A stretch of DNA of 64,000 bases, from positions 27,754,547 to 27,818,546 of the forward strand of contig NC_088307.1 in NCBI RefSeq assembly GCF_032854445.1. Direction: 5' to 3'. The translations under genes were made by a program, and so were the position numbers. The notes under the pieces were generated by a model that was given only the letters and a program-made list of their open reading frames with translations, was not told where the DNA came from and searched no databases. Below, piece by piece: positions 1 to 11,310 of this stretch (its first letter is position 1; each line of letters begins with the position of its first letter). The DNA comes from Liolophura sinensis (lineage: Eukaryota > Mollusca > Polyplacophora > Chitonida > Chitonidae).

Positions 1-520
1 GGACAAGGCTAGATAGATTCGGCCAATCAGGTACGATTAGGCTTGAAGTAGACACCTGATTGGTGCTTCGTAAGATGACTGATTGGTGGATTTTAAAGGT
101 GCACTCATGTATGAATGGTGCTATTGTTTGCCCACACAAAGGTGCGCTGTATTCTTTACTGTGCTTATCATTGCCCTCTATAACACCAGCGTCGTATGTG
201 TTACAAGAAGGCGCGGAGAAATGTCAAAAAATTTGCCATGTTATAAACCTCAAAAATTCAGAGTACCAAGAATTCCTAGCCAGTTTCTTGAACCACAGAC
301 AGTTAAGACTTTTATACATAAATCTTTATACAATCTATTTTAAGTTTGTCTTAAATGTATGCAGCAATATAAACATTTGCTCACACAAAGGGTCAGTGCC
401 ATAAGTGAATGTATATTACTCTCAGTAAGTACATTTGTACTTGAAAACATAACATTTTTATGTAATCTAAAAGAAGGTGCCTGCAGTGTAAAACATATTT
501 GTGTTAGATAAATTACATAT
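1..520. other. Left end of duplication unit A, non-coding
   Basis: No gene is recognised here. The stretch matches 52,040-52,470 in the same orientation. Shared landmarks are 'gcttgaagta', 'acctgattggtgct', 'ccctctataacaccagcg' against 'cctttataacaccagcg', and 'aagaaggtgcctgcagtg' against 'aagaaggtgtctgcagtg'. Open frames near 60-404 are not preserved in the second copy, so I treat them as chance. The duplication probably continues left of the window. Confidence 0.6.
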
Positions 521-521
521 A

Positions 522-994
522 CAAGAACCTATAAAATATACAACTAACCTATATATACAACTACCTATCAATACACACTTCACCTATATATACAACTACC
601 TATAAATATACAAATCACCCATATATACAACTACCCAAAAATATACAACTAACCTATACATACAACTACCTATAAATATACAACTCACCTATATATACAA
701 CTACCTATAAATATACAACTCACCTATATATACAACTACCTATCAATACACAAATCATCTATACATACAACTATTTATGAATATACAACTCATCTATACA
801 TACAACTACCTATAAATATACAACTCACACATATATACAACTACCTATAAATATACAACTCACCTATATATTCAACTACCTATAAATATACAACTCACAT
901 ATATACAACTACATATAAATATACAAATCATCTATACATACAGCTACTTATAAATATACAACTCATCTATATACACAACTACCTATAAATATAC

Positions 995-1043
<49 letters not shown>

Positions 1044-1285
1044 ACTGCGTATCAATATACAAATCATCTATACATACAACTACTTATAAATATACAACTC
1101 ATCTATACATACAACTATCTATAAATATACAACTCACCTATACATACAACTACCTAAAAACTTACAACTCACCTATATATAGAACTACCTATCAATACCC
1201 AAATCATCTATACATACAACTACTTATAAATATACAACTCATCTATATACACAACTACCTATCAATATAAAGCTCATCTATAGCC
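522..1285. repeat. 35-bp minisatellite, about 21 copies, with an internal (TA)n tract
   Basis: The unit has two similar halves, 'tataaatatacaactcacc' and 'tatatatacaactacc'. Copies differ by substitutions such as cacc to catc and caactacc to caactactt. A (TA)n run of about 25 dinucleotides lies near 988-1040. The matching position in the duplicate (52,475-52,525) holds only one or two units, so the array expanded here or contracted there. Confidence 0.9.
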
Positions 1286-1700
1286 ATTCCTTTCGTTTCA
1301 GATACGTTCACATATGGCAGTGTAGCTATTATATCTCCATCGCCAAAGTGAAGTACACTATTTAGTGGAAGTTTTTTCAGGGCCAGCTACATTTGATGTG
1401 GTGGTCTTCGTAGCCAACATGTAGCTAGGTTAAAGCATTAAAACTCTCGGCAATTACACCCATTTGAGCAAGTTTCGTGCATTCTATAATAGTCTTCGTG
1501 ACAACAGCAGCTTTAAATGGGTGCAAACATAGTTTCAAGTTGAAATGAGACACAAATACACATACAAATCAGACGGCTGAATATTTGGCATTTGTCCAGG
1601 TCTGTAATGTTGTAGCGTAGGCATAAATGATCCCGAAGTGCTTTTGTTTATCCCACGTATGACTCACGGGACACTGATGCACTAATTGAAACAGCTGTCG
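1286..1700. other. Unique spacer conserved with 52,520-52,900
   Basis: No coding signal is seen. The two copies share 'ctatagcc', 'gaagttt', 'taggtta', 'cattaaaactct', 'cattctat' and 'ttggcattngtccangtctgtaatgttgt' (split here by mismatches marked n). Similarity by eye is moderate, with many small indels. Confidence 0.5.
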
Positions 1701-1759
1701 AGCTTATTGGAGATAGTGCAGCTATCTACACAGGTATTACCGTACGATTGGTCAGTAAT

Positions 1760-2470
1760 TTCCTGTAACATGTCACTGTCACTGTCTACTCTACTACAGA
1801 TGTACTGCAGAGGTACAGTGTAGGCCATACTGTTGCACACTTCACTGACGCCACATGTAACACGTGTGGAACAGCACGTATAAGCTATCCTGTATGTTGC
1901 GCACGTCACTTATGCCACAAGTAACACATGTGGAACAACACCTATAAGCTACCCTGTAAGTTGCTGACGTCACTAGCGTCCCATGTAACGGATGGAATAG
2001 TTTCTATAAGCCGTTGCGTTGTACACGCCAATGGCGTCGCATTTAACACAGAGTAAAAATGACCCATAGCATAGTGTGTTGTACAGGTCACAGGCACCGA
2101 ATGTAACACGTGTGGAATAACACGTATGAGCTATCCTTTATGTCGTTCACGTCACTAGCGTCGCATGTAACGGATGAAATAGCTTCTATAAGCTGTTGCG
2201 TTGTACACGCCAATGGCGTCGCGTTTAACACAGAGTGAAAATGCCCCATAACCTGGTGTCCTGTACAGGTCATTGGCGTCACGTGTAACACGTGTGGAAC
2301 AACACGTATAAGCTATACTCTATGTTGTTCACGTCACTAGCTTCGCATGTAACGGATGGAATAGCTTCTATAAGCTGTTACTTTGTGCACGTCAGTGGCG
2401 TCGCATTTAACAGTTAATATCTCCCATGAGATGGTGTGTTGTACATGTCACTAGCCCTGCATGTAGCACG
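1760..2470. repeat. 182-bp higher-order repeat of about 60-bp monomers
   Basis: Three related monomers of about 60 bp alternate. Each carries a core like 'gtcactagcgtcgcatgtaa', 'gccaatggcgtcgcattta' or 'acacgtgtggaacaacacgt', followed by 'tataagct'. The landmark 'cactagcg' occurs at about 1971, 2153 and 2335, giving a period of 182 bp. A further degraded monomer lies at 2,730-2,890, after a SINE insertion. The duplicate at 52,960-53,280 keeps the same period (about 53,045 and 53,228). Confidence 0.85.
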
Positions 2471-2489
2471 GGTTGAATAGTACCTATAA

Positions 2490-2715
2490 TCTGTCCAGTG
2501 TGCCTTTGTGGCCCTGTAGTCAGAGTGCTAGTCAAGAACAATGACCCAGGAACCACTCACCAAAGGGGTTGCCTTCGAAGGTATTCCACTAGGCTGCGGA
2601 AAGTCGTGAGCTTCCCCCGGACAGAGAGCCCGCTTTTTTCTCACCATAATACTTGCCGCCGTCGTGTAAGTGAAATATTCTTGAGTACGGCGTAAAACAT
2701 CAGTCAAATGATTAA
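2490..2715 (+). mobile_element. Degraded tRNA-derived SINE inserted in the 182-bp repeat
   Basis: The recognisable body includes 'aatgacccaggaaccactcac', 'ctgcggaaagtcgtg', 'caccataat', 'cgtcgtgtaagtgaaatatt' and 'gagtacggcgtaaaacatca'. The head is poorly preserved. A related insertion interrupts the same repeat in the duplicate at about 53,600-53,760, so it probably predates the duplication. Confidence 0.75.
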
Positions 2716-2889
2716 ATACAAAAAATGTATATGTAACGCGGCTGGAACAACACCTAGAGGTTGATATGTTATGCACGTCACTGACGTCGCATTTATCACT
2801 TTTAATCTAAAATTTATAGTAAGGTAATCTGTTTCACGCGTCGCTGGCGTCGCATGTCACACCGTGGGAATAGTATTAATAAGCTCTTA

Positions 2890-3557
2890 TAAACAGACAT
2901 GAGAACGTAACAGAGATATTGATACTTTGATATCTTCGGCTTCATTTATTCTAAAATTCACCATAAACATAAAGTTGTTTGTTGAAAAACAAAATAAATA
3001 TAACTTTTTTCGGAGTCAGTGATAGAACATAGCGATATGGTCATGTCACAAATATACTCGTCATGGAGATGCCTACGGTATATGACGCAATTTTAAAATA
3101 TAAAAAAATGGCCAATGGGAATACTATGTGAAAACTTTTAGTTAATTCCAAGTGCTTCGTCACATTAAGCTAATATCCAGTAGAAGGATTCCATTGTTTG
3201 CGACTACTTAACATGCGACTGGTCTCTCGCCTATAGGCTCACCCCTTTTAATGTCGCCATGGATCAATAAATCAATTTGTCTCTTCCCAATTACTCAGGG
3301 GTTAAACTAAAAACACTCTTGGATGAAGCTGAATGGATTGACTGGTTCACTATAAACAATTAAATTTGTTTGCTACATTGCATTAAGTTAAAAACTAATG
3401 GAAAGTTCGCAAGACAAACGAGCTTGTAAACACGCTACTGGTCTGTCTCCCACGGGTGGTATCCTTTCCAGTTCAGCCCCGAGCTTCACTTCAACTTGCC
3501 TTTTCACCATTCCTCCAGAGGTAGAATGAGAATACATTGGGATAAAGACTGGTTGAT
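2890..3557. other. AT-rich non-coding stretch downstream of BRICHOS copy 1
   Basis: No supported gene is seen. It follows the stop codon of the minus-strand BRICHOS copy 1 and may contain its 3' UTR and polyadenylation signal. Several AATAAA-like strings read on the minus strand, but none can be chosen from sequence alone. Confidence 0.4.
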
Positions 3558-5009
3558 TTACTGAGTGACCGATTGGATAAATGACTGTTCAGTGTACAGT
3601 ACTTTAACACACGAGTTAGATTTTTGACGGTAAACCTTCATGTAACAATTCACAAAACGCCAGTCTACAAAAAATTAAACGTATAATAATAAACCAAGCT
3701 AAACACAAAAGGCAATCAGTCACGTAAATGGCGCACCTGTCTCTGTAATATCGAACCAATGAGCTGGAACTCCGTCACAAAACTGGTTCAACTTGGGCCC
3801 CAATTCTGATGACGTCATATTGCGGAGCTCTCCTTTGCCCTGCTTCAATGGCTGAGCCTTTTACCCTGAAAGAGATGGAATGCATATGTATAAAATACAC
3901 TTATCTATTTAGTTGACTAATACAGCATTTATAATCAAAGTATTTTTTCATTAAGAATAAAATGAGAAAGATGATTAGCATTTGAAACTTCAAATCTTTA
4001 TGTTTTCTTTCATTTTATATGTGAACATTGTGTAAATCCCGAAGCTGTTTGCCACTGCGATAAAACAGAAAGTTTATTGTCACAAGAAAATAACTGAAAT
4101 CCTTACAATCTTTACAAAAGGTAACACGTTTGCATAATTTGATCTATATACTAAGAATAATAATCAAGGTATATATATTTTTAAGTGTATAGTTGAATAG
4201 GTCTCTGCAACACAGAGATCCAAAAGTATATATGGGGCTGACTTACTCGTCTGTCTTCCAACATCTGCTTGACGGACCAGAAATCGGGGATTTTCACATT
4301 GGTAACCAAGCACATGTCCCGGCCAAAGTCTCTCAGCGCCACGTAACCCTAGTTGGACAGAAACCACACCACATCATATCAGCACATCGCTGTACGCACG
4401 CCCCACAAACCAAGACTACAGAGACTTACAGCTGTTACTGAGGAAGGCTTTGTGATTCATTATGAACTCATATTTATCCCAAGCATGTAACAATCACGAC
4501 TGGAGACTATGACCAACAAGCTTAGCCACCCATGTTTCTGCGGGTTTTAGCTTTGCCTTCACTATGAAGCTGATGGTACCATAACGCTATCTCCTTGTAA
4601 CAGACCGGTGTCAATATTTCTAGTGCTGTCTCACTGGAATATCAAGTTGAAGACACCACACATGGCGCCCCACCTAGTCAGAGTATAAAGACAATGGGTG
4701 AGTCCGAAAAGAGGAAATGTTAAATAATTTCAATCCTTTAGTATGATCTAATATAAGATGTGTGTCTGTCTATACATTGGATGTGTTCACGACTCAGATA
4801 GCTCAGTGCAGAGTATGTTATATTATAATACTGTTTGGATATCTATAGACATTTCTACTCACTAATTTAAAGTCATGAAGGGCCATGGAGTTTTCCTCGC
4901 TAATCTTGTACGCCTCCGCCGACACCATGAGAATCGTTTCTTCTTTGTCATCAGATAAAACCGACCCGTGTATGTCCACATCTCCGGCTTTACGGATCCA
5001 TGATACCCA
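3558..5009 (-). CDS. BRICHOS-domain precursor, copy 1 (four 3' exons)
   Basis: Four minus-strand exons join in frame: 5009-4863 (49 codons, phase 0 to 0), 4348-4247 (34 codons), 3857-3737 (phase 0 to 1) and 3664-3558 (terminal, TAA). The first starts WVSW and ends ALHDFKL. The second carries the first BRICHOS Cys (GRDMCLV). The third carries an N-glycosylation sequon (NMTSS) and the second Cys (NQFCDG). This D..C..C pattern is the BRICHOS signature. The terminal exon encodes a 35-residue tail with a Cys-Cys loop, NCYMKVYRQKSNSCVKV. Donors and acceptors are GT-AG. The third exon needs the acceptor AAAAG/GCT, because the nearby TTCAG/GGT acceptor would read into TGA. I could not find its transmembrane exon between 5.0 and 7.5 kb, so the gene may be 5'-truncated. 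Family assignment is firm; function (peptide precursor) is inference. Confidence 0.8.
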
Positions 5010-5085
5010 CTGAGAAGACAGAAATACCGACAACAAATCAGAAGACAAGATTTGGAACATCGAAAGAATACATTTTTTTACTTAT

Positions 5086-5190
5086 CTGATTGGTGTTTCA
5101 CGCCAAGGACCAACAGTTTGTTGTCAGCCATTCCAAAGTGCGACCGGAGAGAAATCCAGCATGAGATGGACGAACTCACAGCGATCACAC
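5086..5190 (-). mobile_element. Degraded SINE fragment in an intron or flank of BRICHOS copy 1
   Basis: In plus-strand reading it has 'tgattggtgtttcacgcc', then 'gaccggagag', 'ccagcatgag' and 'cgaactcacagcgatcac'. These are the tail and the B-box head of the window's SINE in minus orientation, with the centre deleted. Confidence 0.65.
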
Positions 5191-5299
5191 AAGACAAGCA
5201 TACATTGACTGCAAACGATTTATTGATATATTTTAGGAATTTTTTCATGTTCACTCGTGGAACTTCAAAAGGCAATCTACATTTGGAAATTCTTGAACC

Positions 5300-7460
5300 T
5301 TAAAGCTGAAAATGTATGTTCATGTCTGAGACCGAATTTGGCTTGTTTGCAAACAATCTAAAGAGAGAATTTCCACAACTCCATTTGCATACAAGCAAAA
5401 AAAACTTTTTTCTGAATTCATCAAATCTTGAATGAGCAGAAGATAAAGGAGGACGTGAGCCTAAAGCAGGTGGAATTAGAAGTGTACACGTGTAAACTAA
5501 AGGCAGTAAACAGCACGGGTGCCTTGACTGTGACTGTCACTGACTGGGCCCGAGAACATATCCACTGTAGCCTGCGTGTGTGTCACATTACACTGTTTAC
5601 TGTCTGCACGGAACCCCGATTAATGTCTGCGAAAAAGGATACGTGTTCAGGGTAGGCACACAAATTAGAAACTCCTGGTCCACTAGAGAAACTTTTAAAG
5701 AAATAAAAAGAACAGGAAAGAATAGTTTTAAATCTGTTATTGTCTACTTAGTGACGTGCTTACATTATGTGTTGAATATATATGTATTTGTAAAATGAAT
5801 GGTGGAGTGTCTGACCACTCTGCATGGAGCACTCTGCATGTGTATTTCTGCCTTAGGTATCAAAAACCTACAAACCCTTCGTCATAATGATTAACTGTTG
5901 GTAATAAAAGTCGAAATTTTGCAGAGTTCATTTAAGATCCCATTTATGAAGAGATAAATATTTTTATTCATTGAACTTTAAAACTGTATATCAAATTTTG
6001 ACTTCAGTCAGCAATGGTTTTGTACAATTGAAGCCTTATTTACAAGCTTCAATTTATTTATTGTTTTTTATTAATTTTGCATTTATACGATTTACGCTGG
6101 GGAAACCCATTTTACACATTTAACACTGGGGAAAGCCAGGACCATGCACAAGTTGCTGGCAAACCTTCCCACGTCTGTCCGTGGGGGAATCCAAACTTGT
6201 ATGCTTAAGGAATAAACAAAAGTAAATACCTCACAATTAAAGTATTAAATATTGGACAAACAAGTATAAACTGTAGCTTATCCTCCAGAGGTCGGTGGTT
6301 CGAAACCGTCCTAAGACTTGATTCTAGACTTAACTTTAAACCAAGTCTTCAGTTTTGATCTTTGCACAACTGTATTAGTCGCTAGGTTTTGCAAAAAATC
6401 GTAGATATATAATGTGATTTAGTACCGGTATTAGACAGAACATTTTTTAACAACCGGGCCCAGTATATCACAGCCTACACAATGTCTGTCTTCTACATGC
6501 GTTTTCCGTATGACACCTATGCCCACCTGCAATTCTACAAGCGTAGAAGCCAGCATGATCTGGGTATGAACTTACAGCGACCGCATTGTTGAGAGACTCT
6601 TGGGTCATTGCGTCATGCAGGCACGCTAATCACCCCGGCCTCGGAGGCGTCCTCCCGTTCTTTATTCCTCTTATTCTCACCCGCATTTGTACAGGTGTGT
6701 TTTGTACTTGATGCCACCTATTACAAATCCATACTTGCAATCAGCTGATTGGGAAAATGAAAAAGAACTAACCAATTAACCAATATTAATCACCAATAAC
6801 AGTGGGTGTCATGCAGCAACTGTGCATATATTGTACACGTTTAGTGGGCTCCCGGTGGTTTTTAAGCATAAAACCTGTGAATGAAATGCAGTGAGCATAA
6901 CAGCTGTATCCATCAGTATGCATGCACAGAACGGGTCATACAGGGAATATAGAAAAGCACACCGTCATTTATGCTTAGCCCACAACCTTACCTATCTTGG
7001 GTGATTATGTCTCCTTTTAAGATTTTGACCTCAAACTATGCTCGAATGCGTGTATAGTCTCAGATGTCGACGACGCGTACAAAGGGCACTGAATTGCGTG
7101 TGAAGACAAATTGCAATACTTTAACATACATGTAGCCACTTGGGTTTGTTTGTGCCTCAGTGAAGAAATCTCGGTCAAGCGTACTGGTCCCAGCTATGTA
7201 CACTCAACAAAATATGAACACACGAAGCAATTTTATATTGCCTTCCATCTGAATTAACTGACATGTTAACTCAACATGTAGGATAAATATCCATTATCAA
7301 TTCTGGCCTCAACTGCCACCAGATTTTTACATTTTAGAGCAATAATCCATGAGCCGTGGCAAGGCAAAAGCAGCTTGGTCGCTAAATCACAGTACAAAGC
7401 ATTCAGTGCCGAGACTGTCCACCGTTAGCATCACGAACAGCGCGAACTGTGATTACTCAC
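5300..7460. other. Non-coding stretch upstream of BRICHOS copy 1, with a split SINE
   Basis: I searched the minus strand here for the transmembrane exon expected upstream of copy 1 and saw none. A minus-orientation SINE appears in two pieces, 6,095-6,190 (to 'cttcccacgtctgtccgtggg') and 6,545-6,660 (from 'gccagcatgatct' to 'ggcctcggaggc'). About 350 bp of unrelated sequence separates them where the element should be continuous. The rest is AT-rich and unassigned. Confidence 0.5.
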
Positions 7461-7482
7461 CTTTCTGTTTTCTCGCTGCCAT
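7461..7482 (-). CDS. Possible first coding exon of BRICHOS copy 1
   Basis: The minus strand reads ATG for MAARKQK and then a strong donor, G/GTGAGT. Basic short start exons before a GT donor are the pattern in the other copies. However, this one would exit in phase 1, whereas the other copies exit in phase 0, and no transmembrane exon lies between it and 5,009. It may be chance. Confidence 0.2.
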
Positions 7483-8019
7483 AGCTCCTGTATTATTGAC
7501 CTGAAATATGAAAATTTGGAGGAAATTGAAGCCACAATTGATAATGTACACTTATCCTAATTGTCGAGTAAACAATATAAAATTGCTTGGCGCGTTTATA
7601 TTTTTGTTGGGTGTAGCTCATAGAGCACACCTCGTAACGTGATCGTGTGTAGAGATTGTAGCCTTGCAGAGAGCGAGGGGAGGGCCAAAGTAACAGACAG
7701 GCTGTTACATCTGTAATGATCACGTGGCATACTTTAACTCTATTTACCACTCCACATTAGGGTTACGTGTAACGACGGAAGTCAAACAGCTAGTCAGAAA
7801 AATAGACAAACAAAATAATACCGAAGGTAATAGCAACAGTTTGTGTATATAATCTACAGACATGGGCACATGGGATCAAATTAATGTTATGATCAACAAG
7901 AATTTCGCCTGACAACGCCGTATCAGTTTCTTCATGCCCTGTGCATGCATTAACCCCTGTTTGTTACATCTGGTGTTTTTTGTTGGCCTAGTGGTACATG
8001 TACTATGATTTATCTTTCT

Positions 8020-8255
8020 ATTTATTTGATTCTTGTTTTACGCCGTACTCAAGAATATTTCCCTGATACGACACAGCCAGCAATACGCTGGAAGGAAACC
8101 CGTCACAGCCCGTCAGAAACCCACAATTATTTTGCAGATTGCTTGCAGAGATTCCCACGTACGACCAGAGAGGAAATCAAATTGAGCTGGACTTGAACTC
8201 TCAGCTACCAAATTGGGGAGAGGCTCCGCCACGCTGGCGTGCTTACCCCTTGGTC
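8020..8255 (-). mobile_element. SINE, minus orientation, diverged
   Basis: Plus-strand reading starts 'gttttacgccgtactcaaga', continues with 'cgacacagccagcaatacgc' and 'gattcccacgtacgaccag', and ends at the B-box region 'gagctggacttgaactctca' and 'gagaggctccgcc'. Two short open frames over this interval are by-products of the SINE. Confidence 0.8.
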
Positions 8256-8339
8256 TCTACATTTACTAAATACATGTACGTTACGTTATGTTTCATCGAG
8301 TTTCACATGTTAGTATACATGCAGCATCTGCTTTGTTTT

Positions 8340-8540
8340 GTTTTATTCTTCATACTATTGGTAACCATAATTCAGAGTTGTGGTAAGTGACTCGGAAATG
8401 ACATTCCAAACGGTCTACACGACTCCGTGTTGTGGTGGTAAGAAGTTGATAGTCGTGTAGATGTATTACTTTTTTAACCTGTAACAAAAACAAACAAAAT
8501 ATAGATACATTAATTAAGTATTCAATTAAATAATTAAGTG
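8340..8540. other. Duplicated block matching 54,100-54,300
   Basis: Shared strings include 'attggtaa', 'gtggtaagtgac', 'tccaaacg', 'cgtgttgtgg' and 'ttaattaagta'. No gene is seen. In unit B this block directly follows the (AAAT)n-tailed SINE, so everything matching 2.9-8.3 kb is missing there. Confidence 0.6.
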
Positions 8541-8989
8541 TTATTACCATGGGGGTGGATAAATTTGAAATGGCGTGTACCCACCCTAATTGGACGATTT
8601 ACGCCAATTCCTACTTTTTACAACGAGGTCGAGAATATATTTGTATATATATTTTTTAACTACAAAATGTATGGTTAAATCTAGTTAATAACTATGGCAG
8701 CTGGTAAGAAAATTTGCCACAGCTTGGAACACTTTATTGTATGTGGCAATGCTGTGGCAGATGGGTGGTCGAGTCTTCTACGTGACACTCTTCGAACAAA
8801 CCCATTTTAGAGTGTCGTGGTTAACGAAGAGATACAAATACAAATTTGTGGGTAGGTGCCCGGATACAATTCGAAAGACTTCGTATTAATCGAGGGATTG
8901 GTCAAGTAGAAAAATCTACCCTTGCCTGAATTATTCCAGTCCTGCTGAAAAGTATCAACGAGTTTGGGTTTGCTAAGTACATTTGCTAA

Positions 8990-10410
8990 GTGCTTCTTGG
9001 ATTGATAAGGGAATAGTGTGGGAGAAAGAAAGAAATAACCTGTTTTGCTAAGGAGTCAGTTCATTGCCAGGTACACGGATATGGGCTGGTACACATTCAA
9101 ATGAGATATCAACCTCTTGAAAGTTAAGCATAGTACACAAGTGTCGTATTTCTTTGTCCACATGCAGTTAAACACCGCCTGTAGCGAGGACAAAGATTCC
9201 GTGAAAACAGCAAAATGGGCAGGTTTTAACTCGAACAGAAATTTCATTGTACATATAATGGCAGTGAGTTCAGCAGTAAACACAAAAACGAGATTGGACA
9301 GTCTGAAGGATCGGTTATATTTCATTTCAGGGACAAAATGAGGCACCTACACAATTACTCTCTGGGCATTCAGACGCATCTATGTATACATGTAAGTTCT
9401 CAGACCAGCTAGACTTAATATGATCTTTAATACACAGCGACGGAGGGGGTCGTCAGCCTTCTTAATTTTGCTATGTAAGTCATGTGTAAATAGAGGTAGG
9501 ATACAATTTCCATGGCGGCGAAGTCAGGGACAAACGAGGGGTGAATGTTTAAGTCATTACATCGTAAAGATGATGAGATCGCTTTGTACCTCAAGCTGAA
9601 TGACAAGGCATGATTATCTTTACCTTCATATAACTAATCTTAATAGGAAGGTTTGATTGCGCTAGATGCCGAGTTATGTGCATCAGATGGTAACCTAAAT
9701 AAGCATTTGAGGATGCGCAGGCGCCGCCGGAGATACAAAGGCCACTCATTACAAAAGACCGGCATAGTTATAAGTGGTGTGGATCGCAAACCTCCTGTAC
9801 ACACCCGTAGTGGACTGGATGGAATCGAACTTCTCCTTAAGGGTATTGCACAATCTTCAAACGTAGAACGGATCAGAGAACGATATAACAGAAGCAGACA
9901 ATCCCTATCCGCCTCACCGAGATTTCTCAGAAATAGTCCTCATCAGGTTCAAAACTTTCTGGCATTTAGAGATGACATACTCAATATGGTTTGCCCAAGT
10001 TAGACGCTTATCAAAGATAACACCGAGGTAACGAAGGGCTTAGATAATTTGACAGGGGAGTTATTGAGTGTTATAACTACGGCATTAACAGCTCTACGAG
10101 TGAAAATAACGGCTTCAGTTTTAGCTGAGGAAAATTTATACCCCCAAGACAAATTCCATTTCACAATGTCATCTAACCCTTGTTGTATATATGGAGTACA
10201 TAATTTATGACTCCGGGGATGAAACCACATGCCCCTATCATCTGCAAATAACGAGCATTTTAGCTGAGGAGAAATAGCCTTCGGCATATCATTAATTGGC
10301 ATATTAAATAAGGTGGGAGATAGTACACGATCCAGGGGGACCCCGTTCTCGACAGGGACAAACCGTGAGTAGTCTCTACCTACCCGAAACCTTAACCATG
10401 TCTGAACATC
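8990..10410 (-). mobile_element. Degraded non-LTR retrotransposon (RT and RNase H)
   Basis: The minus strand from about 10,370 down encodes reverse transcriptase pieces: ENGVP, LSPTLFN, then SLFADDRGMW (the catalytic YADD-type box with F at its first position) and GLDDIVKWNLSWGYKFSSAK with a following KTEAVIFTRR-type motif. Near 9,990 the frame has WANHIEYVISKCQKVLN, typical of the region after the RT fingers and palm. From 9,346 to 9,060 a frame has FTAELTAI, FTESLSSLQA and ISHLN, resembling the RNase H domain that follows RT in I-superfamily elements. Several frameshifts separate these pieces, so the copy is dead. Unit B lacks it: 54,300 joins directly to the block matching 10,410. Clade assignment beyond 'non-LTR with RNase H' is uncertain. 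Confidence 0.8.
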
Positions 10411-11310
10411 AAGTTATTTACGCTATATGATAGTATTAACATAAAACATTTACTATCTCGCAGTGTTTGTATGCAAGCATCATTGATAGGAGCAATTTAT
10501 TCATTTAAAACGATTAATTAAAATTGTGTGTGTAGAGTTGTCAAATCAGGAAGGATCTTTGCTCGGTTTCTCACTGGGCAAAGAATACTCTACACTCCAA
10601 AAAAAAATGTGTTTATTTGAACAGAAACTCTGATTGAAACTATCATAACATAATACTGTATCACATTCAGCGTTCGCCACGATATGGTTGAAATATTGCC
10701 GATGTGGTGTTAAGCCATAATCTTTCATTCATTCATTCATTCACATTCAGCGTTATGTCCTGTCAGCTTTCATTCATGTTCATTCATGTTTATTTTGACG
10801 GGGCCTCCGTGGCTCAGTTGGTTAGCTCACTAGCGCAGCGTATTGACCCACCATAATGCTGACCGCTGTCGTAAAGCATTTGTGTTTTATTTAAAAGAAT
10901 ATCCTGCTGCAATATCATTATAATAATTCAACAAGTAGCATCGCTCAGACAATCTGACTGATAATTTTTGAGAGCATGAACAGTTACTGAAAACACCACA
11001 TAGAGTTATTGCCGAATGAAATAAATACTGGATCGTGATTCTGTACAAACGTTGACGGCCCATGGTCGTGACTCTAACCACTTCCATTCGGAGTTTCATC
11101 TAGACTGATTTAGCTGACCTTTTTGATTTCACCAAAAGATTACAACATGCTCATGAAACGTGGCAGTTTGCATGGAAGGGGAGAATAAAACCACTCGTGG
11201 TTTGTTCCAGGGGTGTCTGAATTCTAATAATAAGATTTAAAGGAGCAAAATTGTAGATAAAGGTGACAGAGAAACAAAATATTACAATATACATACGCCT
11301 GCATTACGTA
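10410..11310. other. Duplicated non-coding block matching 54,325-54,990
   Basis: Near-identical strings include 'tagtattaacata', 'tttactatctcgca', 'aagcatcattgata', 'gatctttgctcggtttctca' and 'tacaatata'. A short SINE head fragment, 'gggcctccgtggctcagttg', at 10,800-10,880 is present here and absent from the match. No coding exon is seen. Confidence 0.65.

Noticed and set aside
3400-3525. Another terminal exon for copy 1 after 'cctctggag'
   Set aside because: It is open in phase 1, but the acceptor is weak and the exon at 3664-3558 lies nearer with a strong 'tttaattttttgtag' acceptor.
5428-5655. 75-codon plus-strand frame upstream of copy 1
   Set aside because: It has no family motif and no counterpart. 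It was examined as a possible transmembrane exon on the minus strand and has no hydrophobic stretch there.
9653-10003. 116-codon plus-strand Arg-rich frame
   Set aside because: It is antisense to the degraded LINE, whose minus-strand reading has recognisable RT-related motifs.
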